The notes below the pieces were generated by a model. It made no database searches, was not told the origin of the DNA, and was given only the letters and a program-made list of their open reading frames with translations. Position numbers and translations under genes: made by a program. From the NCBI GenBank assembly GCA_029781825.1, contig JAKOVY010000013.1:1-64000 (forward strand): DNA of 64,000 bases, in the 5' to 3' direction. This DNA is from Bacillota bacterium (GTDB taxonomy: Bacteria; Bacillota; Syntrophomonadia; Syntrophomonadales; DTU052). Shown here in pieces: positions 23,658-31,934 of this stretch (its first letter is position 1; each line of letters opens with the position of its first letter).

Positions 23658-24950
23658 ATGATGCGCGCGATGTATTCCGTTATTTCCGGGTTGAGAAACC
23701 ATCAGACCAAGATGGATGTTATCGGAAATAACATTGCCAATGTGAATACATACGGTTTCAAGAAGGCTCGGGTGGTCTTTAAAGATACCCTGTACCAGAC
23801 GATGAGTACCGGTTCCGCACCCCAGGGCAACCGGGGGGGAACCAACCAGATGGCGGTAGGACTGGGAATGATGCTGGGAAGCATCGATACGATATGCACG
23901 CCGGCACCTTCACAGAGCACCGGCAAGAATACCGACCTGTGCATCAACGGCAACGGTTATTTCATGGTCCAATACGGTAACGAGATTCTGTACACCCGTT
24001 CCGGGGCTTTCGATTTTGACGTGCTGGGCCAGTTGTGTGCCGGCGGCAATGGAGCTCTGGTACTGGGCTGGTTGGCGGATCCCAATAATAACTGGTCTAT
24101 CGATACCACGGGGGAACTCACAGCGATAAATATCGGTCGTCTGAGCGTACTGGAGCCGCAAGCCAGTACATGGATGGAATTTGCCGGCAACCTGGACTCA
24201 GAAACCCCGATAAGTACAGACGCGGCGAATCCCGAATATCCCATTGTCACCTCCAAGGAGATAATAGATTCCCGCGGCAATTCCCATACCGTATATTTCC
24301 GGTTTTTTAAGACCGGTGTAGCACCGGGCTCCACCACCTGGACGTACCAGGTATCCTACGGCAACATGGTTTTTGGTGAAGCTGGGGATGTCAGCGGTTC
24401 TCTGGAGTTTGACAGCAGCGGGAGATTGGTTAGCATCAACGGTAACCCTCCTGCCCCGATAACCTTTTCCATTACTTCCATTACTCTTGGCAATGGTGCA
24501 GCTGATATCTCGCTTGAGATTGATTTCAGCGCCATTACTGAGCACCGGGGGAAAACCGATGTCTGGGCTGAGTATGTTGATGGCTATCCGGCGGGCGAGC
24601 TTTCCAATATCAGCATCGGTTCCGATGGAGTCATTACCGGCGTCTTTTCAAATGGTATAAGGAAAGACCTGGCCCAGATTGCTCTGGCAACCTTTCAGAA
24701 CCCAGCCGGTCTGACCAATGTGGGGCAAAGCCTATACCGGGTATCGGCCAATTCAGGTGATGCCAATGTGGGATTACCCGGTCAGGGTGACGCAGGTCCG
24801 CTGATCCCGGGAAGCCTGGAGATGTCCAATGTGGATCTTTCCGAGGAGTTTGTGGATATGATCACCACCCAGCGCGGGTTTCAGGCTAATTCCCGGATTA
24901 TAACTGCTTCTGATGAAATGCTGCAGGAACTTGTCAACTTGAAGAGATAA
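23658..24950 (+). CDS. flgE: Flagellar hook protein FlgE
   Basis: FlgE polymerises into the hook, the universal joint of the flagellum. The 430-residue protein has the rod/hook N-terminus MDVIGNNIANVNTYGFKKAR (about 16-35), the central GNGYFMV and YTRSGAFDFD motifs, and the C-terminal helix NVDLSEEFVDMITTQRGFQA followed by NSRIITASDEMLQELVNLKR. It starts ATGATG with AAAAGGAGG upstream. It could be called FlgE/FlgF-G-like, but length and position after flgD support FlgE. Confidence 0.94.
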   Translation: MMRAMYSVISGLRNHQTKMDVIGNNIANVNTYGFKKARVVFKDTLYQTMSTGSAPQGNRGGTNQMAVGLGMMLGSIDTICTPAPSQSTGKNTDLCINGNGYFMVQYGNEILYTRSGAFDFDVLGQLCAGGNGALVLGWLADPNNNWSIDTTGELTAINIGRLSVLEPQASTWMEFAGNLDSETPISTDAANPEYPIVTSKEIIDSRGNSHTVYFRFFKTGVAPGSTTWTYQVSYGNMVFGEAGDVSGSLEFDSSGRLVSINGNPPAPITFSITSITLGNGAADISLEIDFSAITEHRGKTDVWAEYVDGYPAGELSNISIGSDGVITGVFSNGIRKDLAQIALATFQNPAGLTNVGQSLYRVSANSGDANVGLPGQGDAGPLIPGSLEMSNVDLSEEFVDMITTQRGFQANSRIITASDEMLQELVNLKR

Positions 24951-25008
24951 AACTGTAACCAGGGGCTGGCGGTGGGAGGGGAACCTTGTTAAATGATGGA
25001 GTACGGAT

Positions 25009-25203
25009 ATGATTGAACTTACGAGATTAGGTGGACAAAAAATTGTAATAAATCTTGATCTAATCGAGAGTCTGGAGGAGACTCCGGATACCGTAGTTAC
25101 GCTTACTACGGGGAAGAAGTATGTAGTGCGCGAGAAACCATCACAGATCATTGCGGCGGTTATTAAATTCAGGAAAAAAACTAACCTGGGTGTAAAAAGT
25201 TAG
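25009..25203 (+). CDS. flbD: Flagellar FlbD family protein
   Basis: The 64-residue protein begins MIELTRLGGQKIVINLDLIE and has TVVTLTTGKKYVVRE, the FlbD-type small protein found after flgE in Firmicutes and spirochaetes (not the Caulobacter regulator of the same name). It is probably cytoplasmic. The biochemical role is unknown. It precedes fliL, as expected. Confidence 0.85.
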   Translation: MIELTRLGGQKIVINLDLIESLEETPDTVVTLTTGKKYVVREKPSQIIAAVIKFRKKTNLGVKS

Positions 25204-25215
25204 GAGGGGTGTTAG

Positions 25216-25683
25216 GTGCCTCAAGACAACAATGGAAAATCGGGCAAATCATCAGGATTTAGTGTCGGGCTCATAATCTTTGGTATCGTATTGTTTATTC
25301 TAACAACCGCTGGATGCTATTTTGTCATCAAGAGTGCCCTAGCACCTCTTATGCCCCAGGAGACGCAAAGTCAGTCCAAAGCGAATGGTTTTCTGGTTCC
25401 ACTGGGCGAATTTACGGTTAATATTTCCGATGTCAGCATGTCGCGTTATTTAAAGACCGAGATAGTCATTGAGGTATCAGACGCCAAGATCAAGAAATCA
25501 ATAGAGGAAGAGCAGCTTCCGGTGGTGCGCGATCAGATTATCAGCATACTCTCAGCCAAAACGGTAGCTGATCTTGACAGTCCGCATCGCAACGAGCTGA
25601 AGGAGGAGATCAAAAACCAGCTGAACAAACGATACAAAAATGCGGTAAACAATGTGTATTTCAACTCCTTCATTATGCAGTGA
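25216..25683 (+). CDS. fliL: Flagellar basal-body-associated protein FliL
   Basis: FliL is a single-span inner-membrane protein near the stator. The 155 residues include a membrane segment (about 17-40, LIIFGIVLFILTTAGCYFVI), then a periplasmic domain with LVPLGEFTVNISD, RYLKTEIVIEV and a C-terminal YKNAVNNVYFNSFIMQ, where the last lines match the family's V-xx-VYF-xx-F-x-Q ending. The GTG start has TTAGGAGGGG upstream. Confidence 0.9.
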   Translation: MPQDNNGKSGKSSGFSVGLIIFGIVLFILTTAGCYFVIKSALAPLMPQETQSQSKANGFLVPLGEFTVNISDVSMSRYLKTEIVIEVSDAKIKKSIEEEQLPVVRDQIISILSAKTVADLDSPHRNELKEEIKNQLNKRYKNAVNNVYFNSFIMQ

Positions 25684-25741
25684 GGCCACGTTGTACTGAT
25701 TTAACATACGGCATTAAGTAGTGTGAAAAAGGGGGAGCACC

Positions 25742-26737
25742 GTGAGCGAAGTTCTGACTCAAGAGGAGATTGATGCGTTATTGGGTGCCCTTAAACGGGG
25801 GGAAGTCGATGCTGAAGAACTTAAACAGGAACAAGCCAAGAAGAAGGTAAGGGTTTATGATTTTCGCCGTCCCAATAAGTTCTCCAAGGAGCAGATCCAC
25901 ACCCTGCAGGTGATATTTGAAAACTACTCCCGTTCATTGGGAACATATTTTTCGGCACAGCTTCGCACTCCGGTAACGGTGGATGTCCTCTCGGTGGAAC
26001 AGATTACATATGACGAATTTGTGCGGTCGATCAACAATCCAACCATCCTTGCAATATTTTCTCTGCCGCCCCTGGATGGCAACGCCATTCTGGAGATTAA
26101 CCTCGGCTTGGGGTTCGCCATCCTTGATCGCATGTTTGGGGGTCCGGGAGCGTCTATCGATAAGGTGCGGAGCCTGACCGAGATAGAAGAAACGGTTATG
26201 GACAGGGTCTGCAACAAGATGCTGTATTACCTGGAGGAACCCTGGGCCACCATTGCACCGCTTAAGCCGATGTTAGAACGTATTGACTCCAACCCGCAGT
26301 TTACCCAGATCGTATCTCCGGGAGAGATGGTGGTCATTGTATCGCTGGAGACGTATATGGGTGAGGTTATGGGAGTAATTAATGTTTGCATTCCGTTCAT
26401 CGTGCTGGAGCCGATTATCAACAAACTAAATGTCAACTATTATTACGCCTCGTCGGTTAGACAGCGAGATCCGGGAGATGCAAAAGCCATCCGCAATCGG
26501 CTTCAAGATGCCAAAATTCCGGTTCGGGTTGTGTTGGGAAGTACGGTGATTACAATTGCGGATCTGATCGAGCTGAATGTGGGAGACGTTGTGCCCCTGG
26601 ATAGGAGGATTGACGAGGAACTTGAAGTCGTAATCGGGAGCAAAACCAAGTTTTATGCCAAACCCGGAACATTGAGCAACCGTATAGCGGTGCAGATTAC
26701 CAGGGTAGTTGAGGAAGGAGTTGACGAGGATGAATAA
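25742..26737 (+). CDS. fliM: Flagellar motor switch protein FliM
   Basis: FliM binds phospho-CheY and sets rotation direction. The 331-residue chain starts with the CheY-binding peptide LTQEEIDALLGAL (about 5-17). It continues with the CheC-like middle domain (NLGLGFAILDRMFGG near 118-132, LTEIEETVMDRV), and ends in a SpoA-type C-terminal domain (about 250-325). The GTG start follows GGGGGAGCACC. Its end overlaps the start of fliY by eight bases. Confidence 0.95.
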   Translation: MSEVLTQEEIDALLGALKRGEVDAEELKQEQAKKKVRVYDFRRPNKFSKEQIHTLQVIFENYSRSLGTYFSAQLRTPVTVDVLSVEQITYDEFVRSINNPTILAIFSLPPLDGNAILEINLGLGFAILDRMFGGPGASIDKVRSLTEIEETVMDRVCNKMLYYLEEPWATIAPLKPMLERIDSNPQFTQIVSPGEMVVIVSLETYMGEVMGVINVCIPFIVLEPIINKLNVNYYYASSVRQRDPGDAKAIRNRLQDAKIPVRVVLGSTVITIADLIELNVGDVVPLDRRIDEELEVVIGSKTKFYAKPGTLSNRIAVQITRVVEEGVDEDE

Positions 26738-27911
26738 CGGTATATTGTCCCAGGAGGAAATTGATGCTCTTTTAAAGGGCCAGGGCCAATCAGAGCCTGC
26801 GGAATTGCCTCCTGAACTGACTGACATCGAGGAAGATACGCTGGGCGAAGTCGGGAATATCTATATGGGAACTTCAGCGACCACCCTGTCAACTCTCTTG
26901 GGCAAGAAGGTTCGAATAACTACCCCCCGCATACGATATACCTCGCCCAACCAATTGTGCAGTGAATACCCAATGCCGTTTATGGTAGTGGAGGTTCAAT
27001 ATCGTGAGGGGTTAAAGGGTACCAACTTATTGGTGATTAAAAATGATGACGCCAGCATAATTGCCGACCTCATGATGGGGGGAAGCGGGCAGGTTGGCGA
27101 GCTAAATGAGATTGGTTTAAGTGCGGTTAGCGAGGCCATGAATCAGATGATGGGCTCGGCTACCACCAGCATGTCATCCATGTTCGGGCAGAAGATTGAT
27201 ATCTATCCTCCGAAGTTGGCCATGGTGGATTTTGGAAGCAATGAAGTCGCAGCCATACTTGACGGTGATTACGAAAACCTGGTTCAAATATCATTCAAAA
27301 TGGAGATTGAAGGTTTGGTGGACAGCGAAATCATGCAGCTCATTCCTGTACCGTATGCCAAAGAAATGGTTGAAACGCTGATGAAAAACATGGGGACTGC
27401 GGAGAAACCGGTTGCTGAATATTCGGCGCCGGAACCCTTAGGAGTTAACGAAACCCATGGTGGTGAGACCAAGATGGAAACAACTGAGAGTGTGATTATT
27501 GCGGAAAGCCCGAAGTATGATGCCGGCAGGCCCTCCAAGCCGGACCATTCATCGCTTGTACGGGAGAAGCCAAATGGAATAAGGAATGGGCATGTTCCGG
27601 TTCGTCCCGTTCAATTTGCCGACCTGGATGAAACCGATCATCACCAGGAGGTGAGGAATATTGATATCATTCTTGATGTTCCCCTTGATATAAGCGTTGA
27701 ACTGGGGAGAACCAAAAAGAGCATCAAAGAAATACTCGAATTGGGTCCCGGCTCTATAGTCCAGTTGGACAGGCTGGCCGGTGAACCCGTCGACCTGCTG
27801 GTTAACGGCAAGCTAATCGCCAAGGGTGAGGTGGTGGTGATAGACGAGAGTTACGGTATCCGCATATCAGCCATCATTAGTCCTATGGATCGAATGACAA
27901 AACTACAGTAA
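26730..27911 (+). CDS. fliY: Flagellar motor switch phosphatase FliY
   Basis: FliY replaces FliN in many Firmicutes and also dephosphorylates CheY-P. The start at ATG 26730 (393 residues) has GAGGAAGGAG nine bases upstream and overlaps fliM. The N-terminal peptide LSQEEIDALLKGQ again resembles the CheY-binding motif. Two CheC-type phosphatase motifs follow (EDTLGEVGNIYMG and LSAVSEAMNQMMG), then a flexible linker (about 235-310). The C-terminal FliN/SpoA domain carries VPLDISVELGRTKKSI and GSIVQLDRLAGEPVDLLVN. Confidence 0.94.
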   Translation: MNNGILSQEEIDALLKGQGQSEPAELPPELTDIEEDTLGEVGNIYMGTSATTLSTLLGKKVRITTPRIRYTSPNQLCSEYPMPFMVVEVQYREGLKGTNLLVIKNDDASIIADLMMGGSGQVGELNEIGLSAVSEAMNQMMGSATTSMSSMFGQKIDIYPPKLAMVDFGSNEVAAILDGDYENLVQISFKMEIEGLVDSEIMQLIPVPYAKEMVETLMKNMGTAEKPVAEYSAPEPLGVNETHGGETKMETTESVIIAESPKYDAGRPSKPDHSSLVREKPNGIRNGHVPVRPVQFADLDETDHHQEVRNIDIILDVPLDISVELGRTKKSIKEILELGPGSIVQLDRLAGEPVDLLVNGKLIAKGEVVVIDESYGIRISAIISPMDRMTKLQ

Positions 27912-27925
27912 ATGGGGAGGGTAAC

Positions 27926-28288
27926 ATGAGCAAGACCATACTGGTTGTTGATGATGCAGCGTTTATGAGAATGATGATTAAGGACATTTTGACCAAAAAC
28001 GGGTATTCGGTTGTGGGGGAAGCCGATAACGGTCTGAATGCTATTGATAAATATGAAGAATTAAAGCCGGATCTGGTTACCATGGACATTACCATGCCGG
28101 AGATGGACGGGATAACCGCGGTTAAAGAAATAAGAAAGAGAAATCCGAACGCACGAATCATTATGTGCAGTGCGATGGGACAACAGGCTATGGTTATCGA
28201 TGCCATACAGGCCGGCGCCCGGGACTTTGTTGTCAAGCCATTCCAACCGGATCGGGTACTTGAAGCTGTTGCCAAGGCTGTAAGCTGA
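27926..28288 (+). CDS. cheY: Chemotaxis response regulator CheY
   Basis: A 120-residue single receiver domain with the acidic pocket VVDDAAFMR near residues 7-15, the phospho-acceptor Asp54 in TMDITMPEMDG, the conserved Ser in CSAMGQQ and Lys in VVKPFQPD. CheY receives phosphate from CheA and binds FliM to alter rotation. It lies between fliY and fliO in Bacillus-type order. GGGGAGGG precedes the ATG. Confidence 0.94.
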   Translation: MSKTILVVDDAAFMRMMIKDILTKNGYSVVGEADNGLNAIDKYEELKPDLVTMDITMPEMDGITAVKEIRKRNPNARIIMCSAMGQQAMVIDAIQAGARDFVVKPFQPDRVLEAVAKAVS

Positions 28289-28929
28289 TGAAACCTCAGA
28301 CCTTAAGGATCGTAAAAATCTTAGCCGGTATTGTTTTGATTGCTTTGTGCGTGTTGTCGCCGGATGGCGTCGCTCAAGCACTTCCTATGGAATCAGAGCA
28401 ACAGGAGGTGCAGTTGGACTACCAGGAACAGCAGAAACTAGAGACACCAAGTGTTTTTTGGATGGTAGTTCAAACAATACTGGCGCTGGGTTTTGTCTTG
28501 GTCCTCGCCTGGGGAGTGTTCCGCTTATTTGGTCGAAACATGCGCACCCGATTGCAGGGCAGATATATGAGGGTGCTTGATGAGATCAGTTTGGGACCAA
28601 ACCGCGGAATAGTAGTGGTTGAGGTAGGCGGGAAGGCTTTCATAATCGGGATAACCGATCACCAGATTTCAATGCTGGGGGAATTGACCGACACCAGGGT
28701 TATTGAGGATATGGTAATGACCTCCATGGAGGACAACAATGCTTCTACGGTAACTCCCGCCACCGCATGGAAGTTTGTCAAGGAAAAACTGGCAGGAGTA
28801 CCGGCGGAAAAACAAGCTTCCAGATTCGATACCATGGTTGACTCAAAAATACTGGCTTTGGAACGCATGTCCCACCGCTTGAGGAAATTGGATAAGGGAA
28901 ACCTCAAAGACGATGAGGATAACAGGTGA
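28288..28929 (+). CDS. fliO: Flagellar biogenesis protein FliO
   Basis: The 213-residue membrane protein has an N-terminal signal-like span (about 10-30), a second span at about 52-72 ([20 protein letters not shown]) and then a cytoplasmic FliO domain with [20 protein letters not shown] and [11 protein letters not shown]. FliO assists assembly of the FliP ring in the export gate. It begins on the last base of the cheY stop (TGATG), so the genes are coupled. The C-terminus is basic and poorly conserved. Confidence 0.85.
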   Translation: MKPQTLRIVKILAGIVLIALCVLSPDGVAQALPMESEQQEVQLDYQEQQKLETPSVFWMVVQTILALGFVLVLAWGVFRLFGRNMRTRLQGRYMRVLDEISLGPNRGIVVVEVGGKAFIIGITDHQISMLGELTDTRVIEDMVMTSMEDNNASTVTPATAWKFVKEKLAGVPAEKQASRFDTMVDSKILALERMSHRLRKLDKGNLKDDEDNR

Positions 28930-28933
28930 AATA

Positions 28934-29719
28934 ATGAGGGGACGTAAACGGCGAGGACTCACGGGTAAAATTGCAATTGGTATCGCAGTAATCATATTGC
29001 TGGTTGGGGTTGTCGCCTCAACTGTACAAGCTCAGCCCTTTCAGCTTCCCGACATTAATCTGTCGGTGGAAGGAGGGTCCGGAGAACCGGAGAGCGTATC
29101 CAGAACTCTGCAGTTGCTGGCATTATTGACGATTCTAACCCTGGCCCCCGCAATACTGATTCTGCTCACCTCTTTTACCCGGGTTATAGTAGTCCTGTCC
29201 TTTCTGCGCAGCGCTCTGGCTACTCAGCAGATGCCCCCCAATCAGGTACTGATCGGGCTGGCATTATTCCTGACCTTTTTTGTTATGGCCCCGACCTGGA
29301 AAGAAATAAACACCAACGCGCTGCAACCGTATATGCGGGGGGAAATGGGTTACGAGGAGGCTTATGAAACAGCCATGGGCCCGGTGAGAGCATTCATGTT
29401 TAAACAGACCCGGGAAAAGGACCTGGCCTTGTTTGTTGAACTGTCTGATATTGAACGCCCTCAGACCTACCAGGACATACCCAACTATGTTTTAATACCT
29501 TCGTTCATCATTAGTGAACTGAAGACGGCCTTTCAAATCGGCTTTATGCTGTATGTTCCGTTTCTGGTTATCGACATGATTGTCTCCAGCGCGCTCATGT
29601 CCATGGGAATGCTGATGCTGCCTCCGATGATGATATCACTGCCGTTTAAGGTACTTTTGTTTGTACTGGTGGACGGTTGGAACCTGGTCATTCATTCGCT
29701 GATCTTGAGCTTCAGGTAG
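28934..29719 (+). CDS. fliP: Flagellar export gate protein FliP
   Basis: FliP is the main pore subunit of the export gate. I place the start at ATG 28934 (261 residues) with AGGTGA five bases upstream, after the fliO stop. An ATG at 28913 inside fliO is less likely. A cleavable-looking signal (about 8-30) is followed by the family blocks [38 protein letters not shown] and [19 protein letters not shown]. The C-terminal half has the usual two further spans. Confidence 0.96.
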   Translation: MRGRKRRGLTGKIAIGIAVIILLVGVVASTVQAQPFQLPDINLSVEGGSGEPESVSRTLQLLALLTILTLAPAILILLTSFTRVIVVLSFLRSALATQQMPPNQVLIGLALFLTFFVMAPTWKEINTNALQPYMRGEMGYEEAYETAMGPVRAFMFKQTREKDLALFVELSDIERPQTYQDIPNYVLIPSFIISELKTAFQIGFMLYVPFLVIDMIVSSALMSMGMLMLPPMMISLPFKVLLFVLVDGWNLVIHSLILSFR

Positions 29720-29728
29720 GTGCTAACC

Positions 29729-30004
29729 GTGTATGACAATACAGTCTTGAGCATAGCCAAGGACGCCATATGGACAGCCATACTGGTTTCGGCTCCCATA
29801 CTGGGCGGAAGCCTGTTGATTGGATTGTTGGTCAGCGTTCTGCAAGCCACTACTCAAATTCAGGAACAGACCCTGACCTTCATACCCAAGATAATCGTGG
29901 TATTTCTGGTTCTGGTTTTCTTCGGACCATGGATGCTGAATATCATGGTCGGATTCACCCATAACCTGTTTGTCGGCATACCGGACCTTATTTCATTCCA
30001 GTAG
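29729..30004 (+). CDS. fliQ: Flagellar export gate protein FliQ
   Basis: The 91-residue FliQ has two membrane spans (about 13-36 and 50-70) around the conserved LLIGLLVSVLQATTQIQEQT and the PKI segment. It forms the lower part of the gate with FliP and FliR. I favour the GTG at 29729, placed just after AGGTAGGTG; a GTG at 29720 is also in frame and would add three residues. Confidence 0.94.
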   Translation: MYDNTVLSIAKDAIWTAILVSAPILGGSLLIGLLVSVLQATTQIQEQTLTFIPKIIVVFLVLVFFGPWMLNIMVGFTHNLFVGIPDLISFQ

Positions 30005-30013
30005 GAGGTTATC

Positions 30014-30778
30014 ATGGCTCTGGGTTGGGAGGGGTTTTTACTGGTTATCGGGCGAACGTCGGGGCTTTTTATCAGCAGTCCGATTTTCAGTGCCCGTCAG
30101 ATTCCGATTCAGGTCAAAATCCTGTTGATAATCATGCTCAGCGGGATAGTAGCCTTCGTCAACCCTTTAACATCCGCAGTTCCAATAACCGACTCCGGGA
30201 CGTTTTTGATTGCACTGGCGGTTGAGGTGTTTGTCGGTTATGCCCTGGGGTTTGTTGCCTATGTGCTTTTTTCCGCAATCCAGCTCGCCGGGCAGCTCAT
30301 GGACATGCAGATGGGGTTTGGCTTGGTTAACGTAATCGATCCCCAGTCAGGGACTCAGGTTCCGTTAATCGGCAATTTTAGTTACCTGGTAGCTATCGTT
30401 ATTTTCCTGAGCATTAACGGACATCACTACCTGCTGCAGGCCTTGAGCAAAAGTTATCAGATCATACCGGTACTGGGGACCAGTTTCAATGGGCAGACTG
30501 TGGAATTTTTAATGGAACTGGGGGCTCAAATGTTTGTAATCGGGCTCAAACTGGCCGTTCCTGTAGTAGCAGCATTATTCATGGCCGATTTGGCCCTGGG
30601 ATTCATCGCCCGTACCGTACCCCAGATGAATGTCTTTGTGGTTGGGCTGCCATTCAAAATTGGAGCAGGCCTGGTGATGGTACTCCTGACCTTGCCGATA
30701 TTTATATGGTTCATCCAGATTCTGATGGACAGGTTCTTTGGTTATCTGGACAGCCTGATACTTCTTCTCGGGAAGTGA
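30014..30778 (+). CDS. fliR: Flagellar export gate protein FliR
   Basis: FliR closes the FliPQR gate with a single copy. The 254-residue protein is very hydrophobic, with about six spans. It carries the family motifs RTSGLFISSPIFSARQIPIQ, GYALGFVAYVLFSAIQLAGQ and MGFGLVNVIDPQSG, plus a C-terminal PQMNVFVVGLPFKIGAGL. AGGAGG lies before the ATG. It follows fliQ and is close to flhB. Confidence 0.95.
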   Translation: MALGWEGFLLVIGRTSGLFISSPIFSARQIPIQVKILLIIMLSGIVAFVNPLTSAVPITDSGTFLIALAVEVFVGYALGFVAYVLFSAIQLAGQLMDMQMGFGLVNVIDPQSGTQVPLIGNFSYLVAIVIFLSINGHHYLLQALSKSYQIIPVLGTSFNGQTVEFLMELGAQMFVIGLKLAVPVVAALFMADLALGFIARTVPQMNVFVVGLPFKIGAGLVMVLLTLPIFIWFIQILMDRFFGYLDSLILLLGK

Positions 30779-30783
30779 GTGCT

Positions 30784-31869
30784 TTGCCGGAAATGGTTTT
30801 CCTGGACCTGCAGCTGTTTGCAGGAGAAAAAACCGAAAAGGCAACCCCGCGGAAACGGCAGAAGGCCAGGGAAAAAGGTCAGGTATTCCGCAGCAACGAT
30901 TTGAATTCAGCTTTAATTCTCATTGCTGTGTTTGCGGTAATATTCTTTGGTTTTTCCTATATGCTGGACTCCGTGCAGGGCTTTACCCGAGAGTACCTGA
31001 ATGGCCGTTTAATCCAGGATGTTAACGTGGTAACCGCTCAGGCCATATTATTCGAATCAGTTTTTCTGCTGTCCAAAGTCGTGATTCCGATTCTTGCGGT
31101 TGCGGCCCTGGCAGGTTTGGCCGGCAATCTAATGCAGGTGGGCTTTCTGTTTTCCACCGAACCTCTGACCATAAAGCTGGAACGTTTAAATCCGGTCGAG
31201 GGATTTAAAAGGATTTTCTCCAAGCGCGCAATGGTGGAGTTTGTTAAATCCATACTGAAACTTGGCCTGACTGCAGGTATTGTTTTTCATGTGATCTCCA
31301 AAAATATCGGTCTGTTCCCGCTCATGATGGATATGGAGATCGCACAGTCAATAAAAAACCTTTTAAACCTGATCTTTGAAATGGCCATGAAAATCGGAGT
31401 TGCCCTTTTGGCCCTGGGAATCCTGGATTATCTGTATCAGCGCTGGGAACATGAGAAGAGCCTGATGATGACCAAACAAGAAGTCAAGGAAGAGTATAAA
31501 CAGACCGAGGGTGATCCCCAGATAAGGGCCCGCCAGCGGCAGAAGCAGCGGGAGATGGCAATGAGAAGGATGATGGCCGAAGTTCCCAAGGCGGATGTGG
31601 TTATAACCAACCCGACTCATTATGCCGTGGCGTTGCGGTATGAGGCTGATTATATGGATGCTCCAATGGTGGTGGCCAAGGGATTGGATTTTATGGCCCA
31701 AAGGATAAAGAAAGTAGCCCAGGAGAGCGGGGTTACGATAGTCGAAAACCAGGAACTGGCCAGAAACCTTTATTATATTTGCGACCTGGGTGATGTTATA
31801 CCCGAAAGCCTTTACCAGGCGGTGGCCCAGGTCCTGGCTTTCGTCTATCGCCAAAAACAAGCTCGATAA
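30784..31869 (+). CDS. flhB: Flagellar export switch protein FlhB
   Basis: FlhB controls substrate specificity of export and is the receiver of the FliK signal. The start is chosen at TTG 30784 (361 residues), 13 bases after GGGAAGTGAG at the end of fliR; the longer frame from 30706 would run inside fliR. The N-terminus GEKTEKATPRKRQKAREKGQ is diagnostic. Four membrane spans lie between about 30 and 215, and the self-cleaving NPTH motif is at 276-279. Confidence 0.95.
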   Translation: MPEMVFLDLQLFAGEKTEKATPRKRQKAREKGQVFRSNDLNSALILIAVFAVIFFGFSYMLDSVQGFTREYLNGRLIQDVNVVTAQAILFESVFLLSKVVIPILAVAALAGLAGNLMQVGFLFSTEPLTIKLERLNPVEGFKRIFSKRAMVEFVKSILKLGLTAGIVFHVISKNIGLFPLMMDMEIAQSIKNLLNLIFEMAMKIGVALLALGILDYLYQRWEHEKSLMMTKQEVKEEYKQTEGDPQIRARQRQKQREMAMRRMMAEVPKADVVITNPTHYAVALRYEADYMDAPMVVAKGLDFMAQRIKKVAQESGVTIVENQELARNLYYICDLGDVIPESLYQAVAQVLAFVYRQKQAR

Positions 31870-31876
31870 TTGCTTG

Positions 31877-31907
31877 TGTAACCCGGTATTGTTGAACTCC
31901 GGTTACA
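31877..31907 (+). other. Hairpin in the flhB-flhA gap
   Basis: TGTAACCCGG (31877-31886) pairs with CCGGTTACA (31899-31907), giving nine base pairs with one bulged C and a 12-base loop. It is followed by TTTAAA rather than a T-run. It may stabilise or process the message between flhB and flhA, or be a weak terminator. Confidence 0.4.
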
Positions 31908-31934
31908 TTTAAACGTGGGAATACGAGGTGGATT

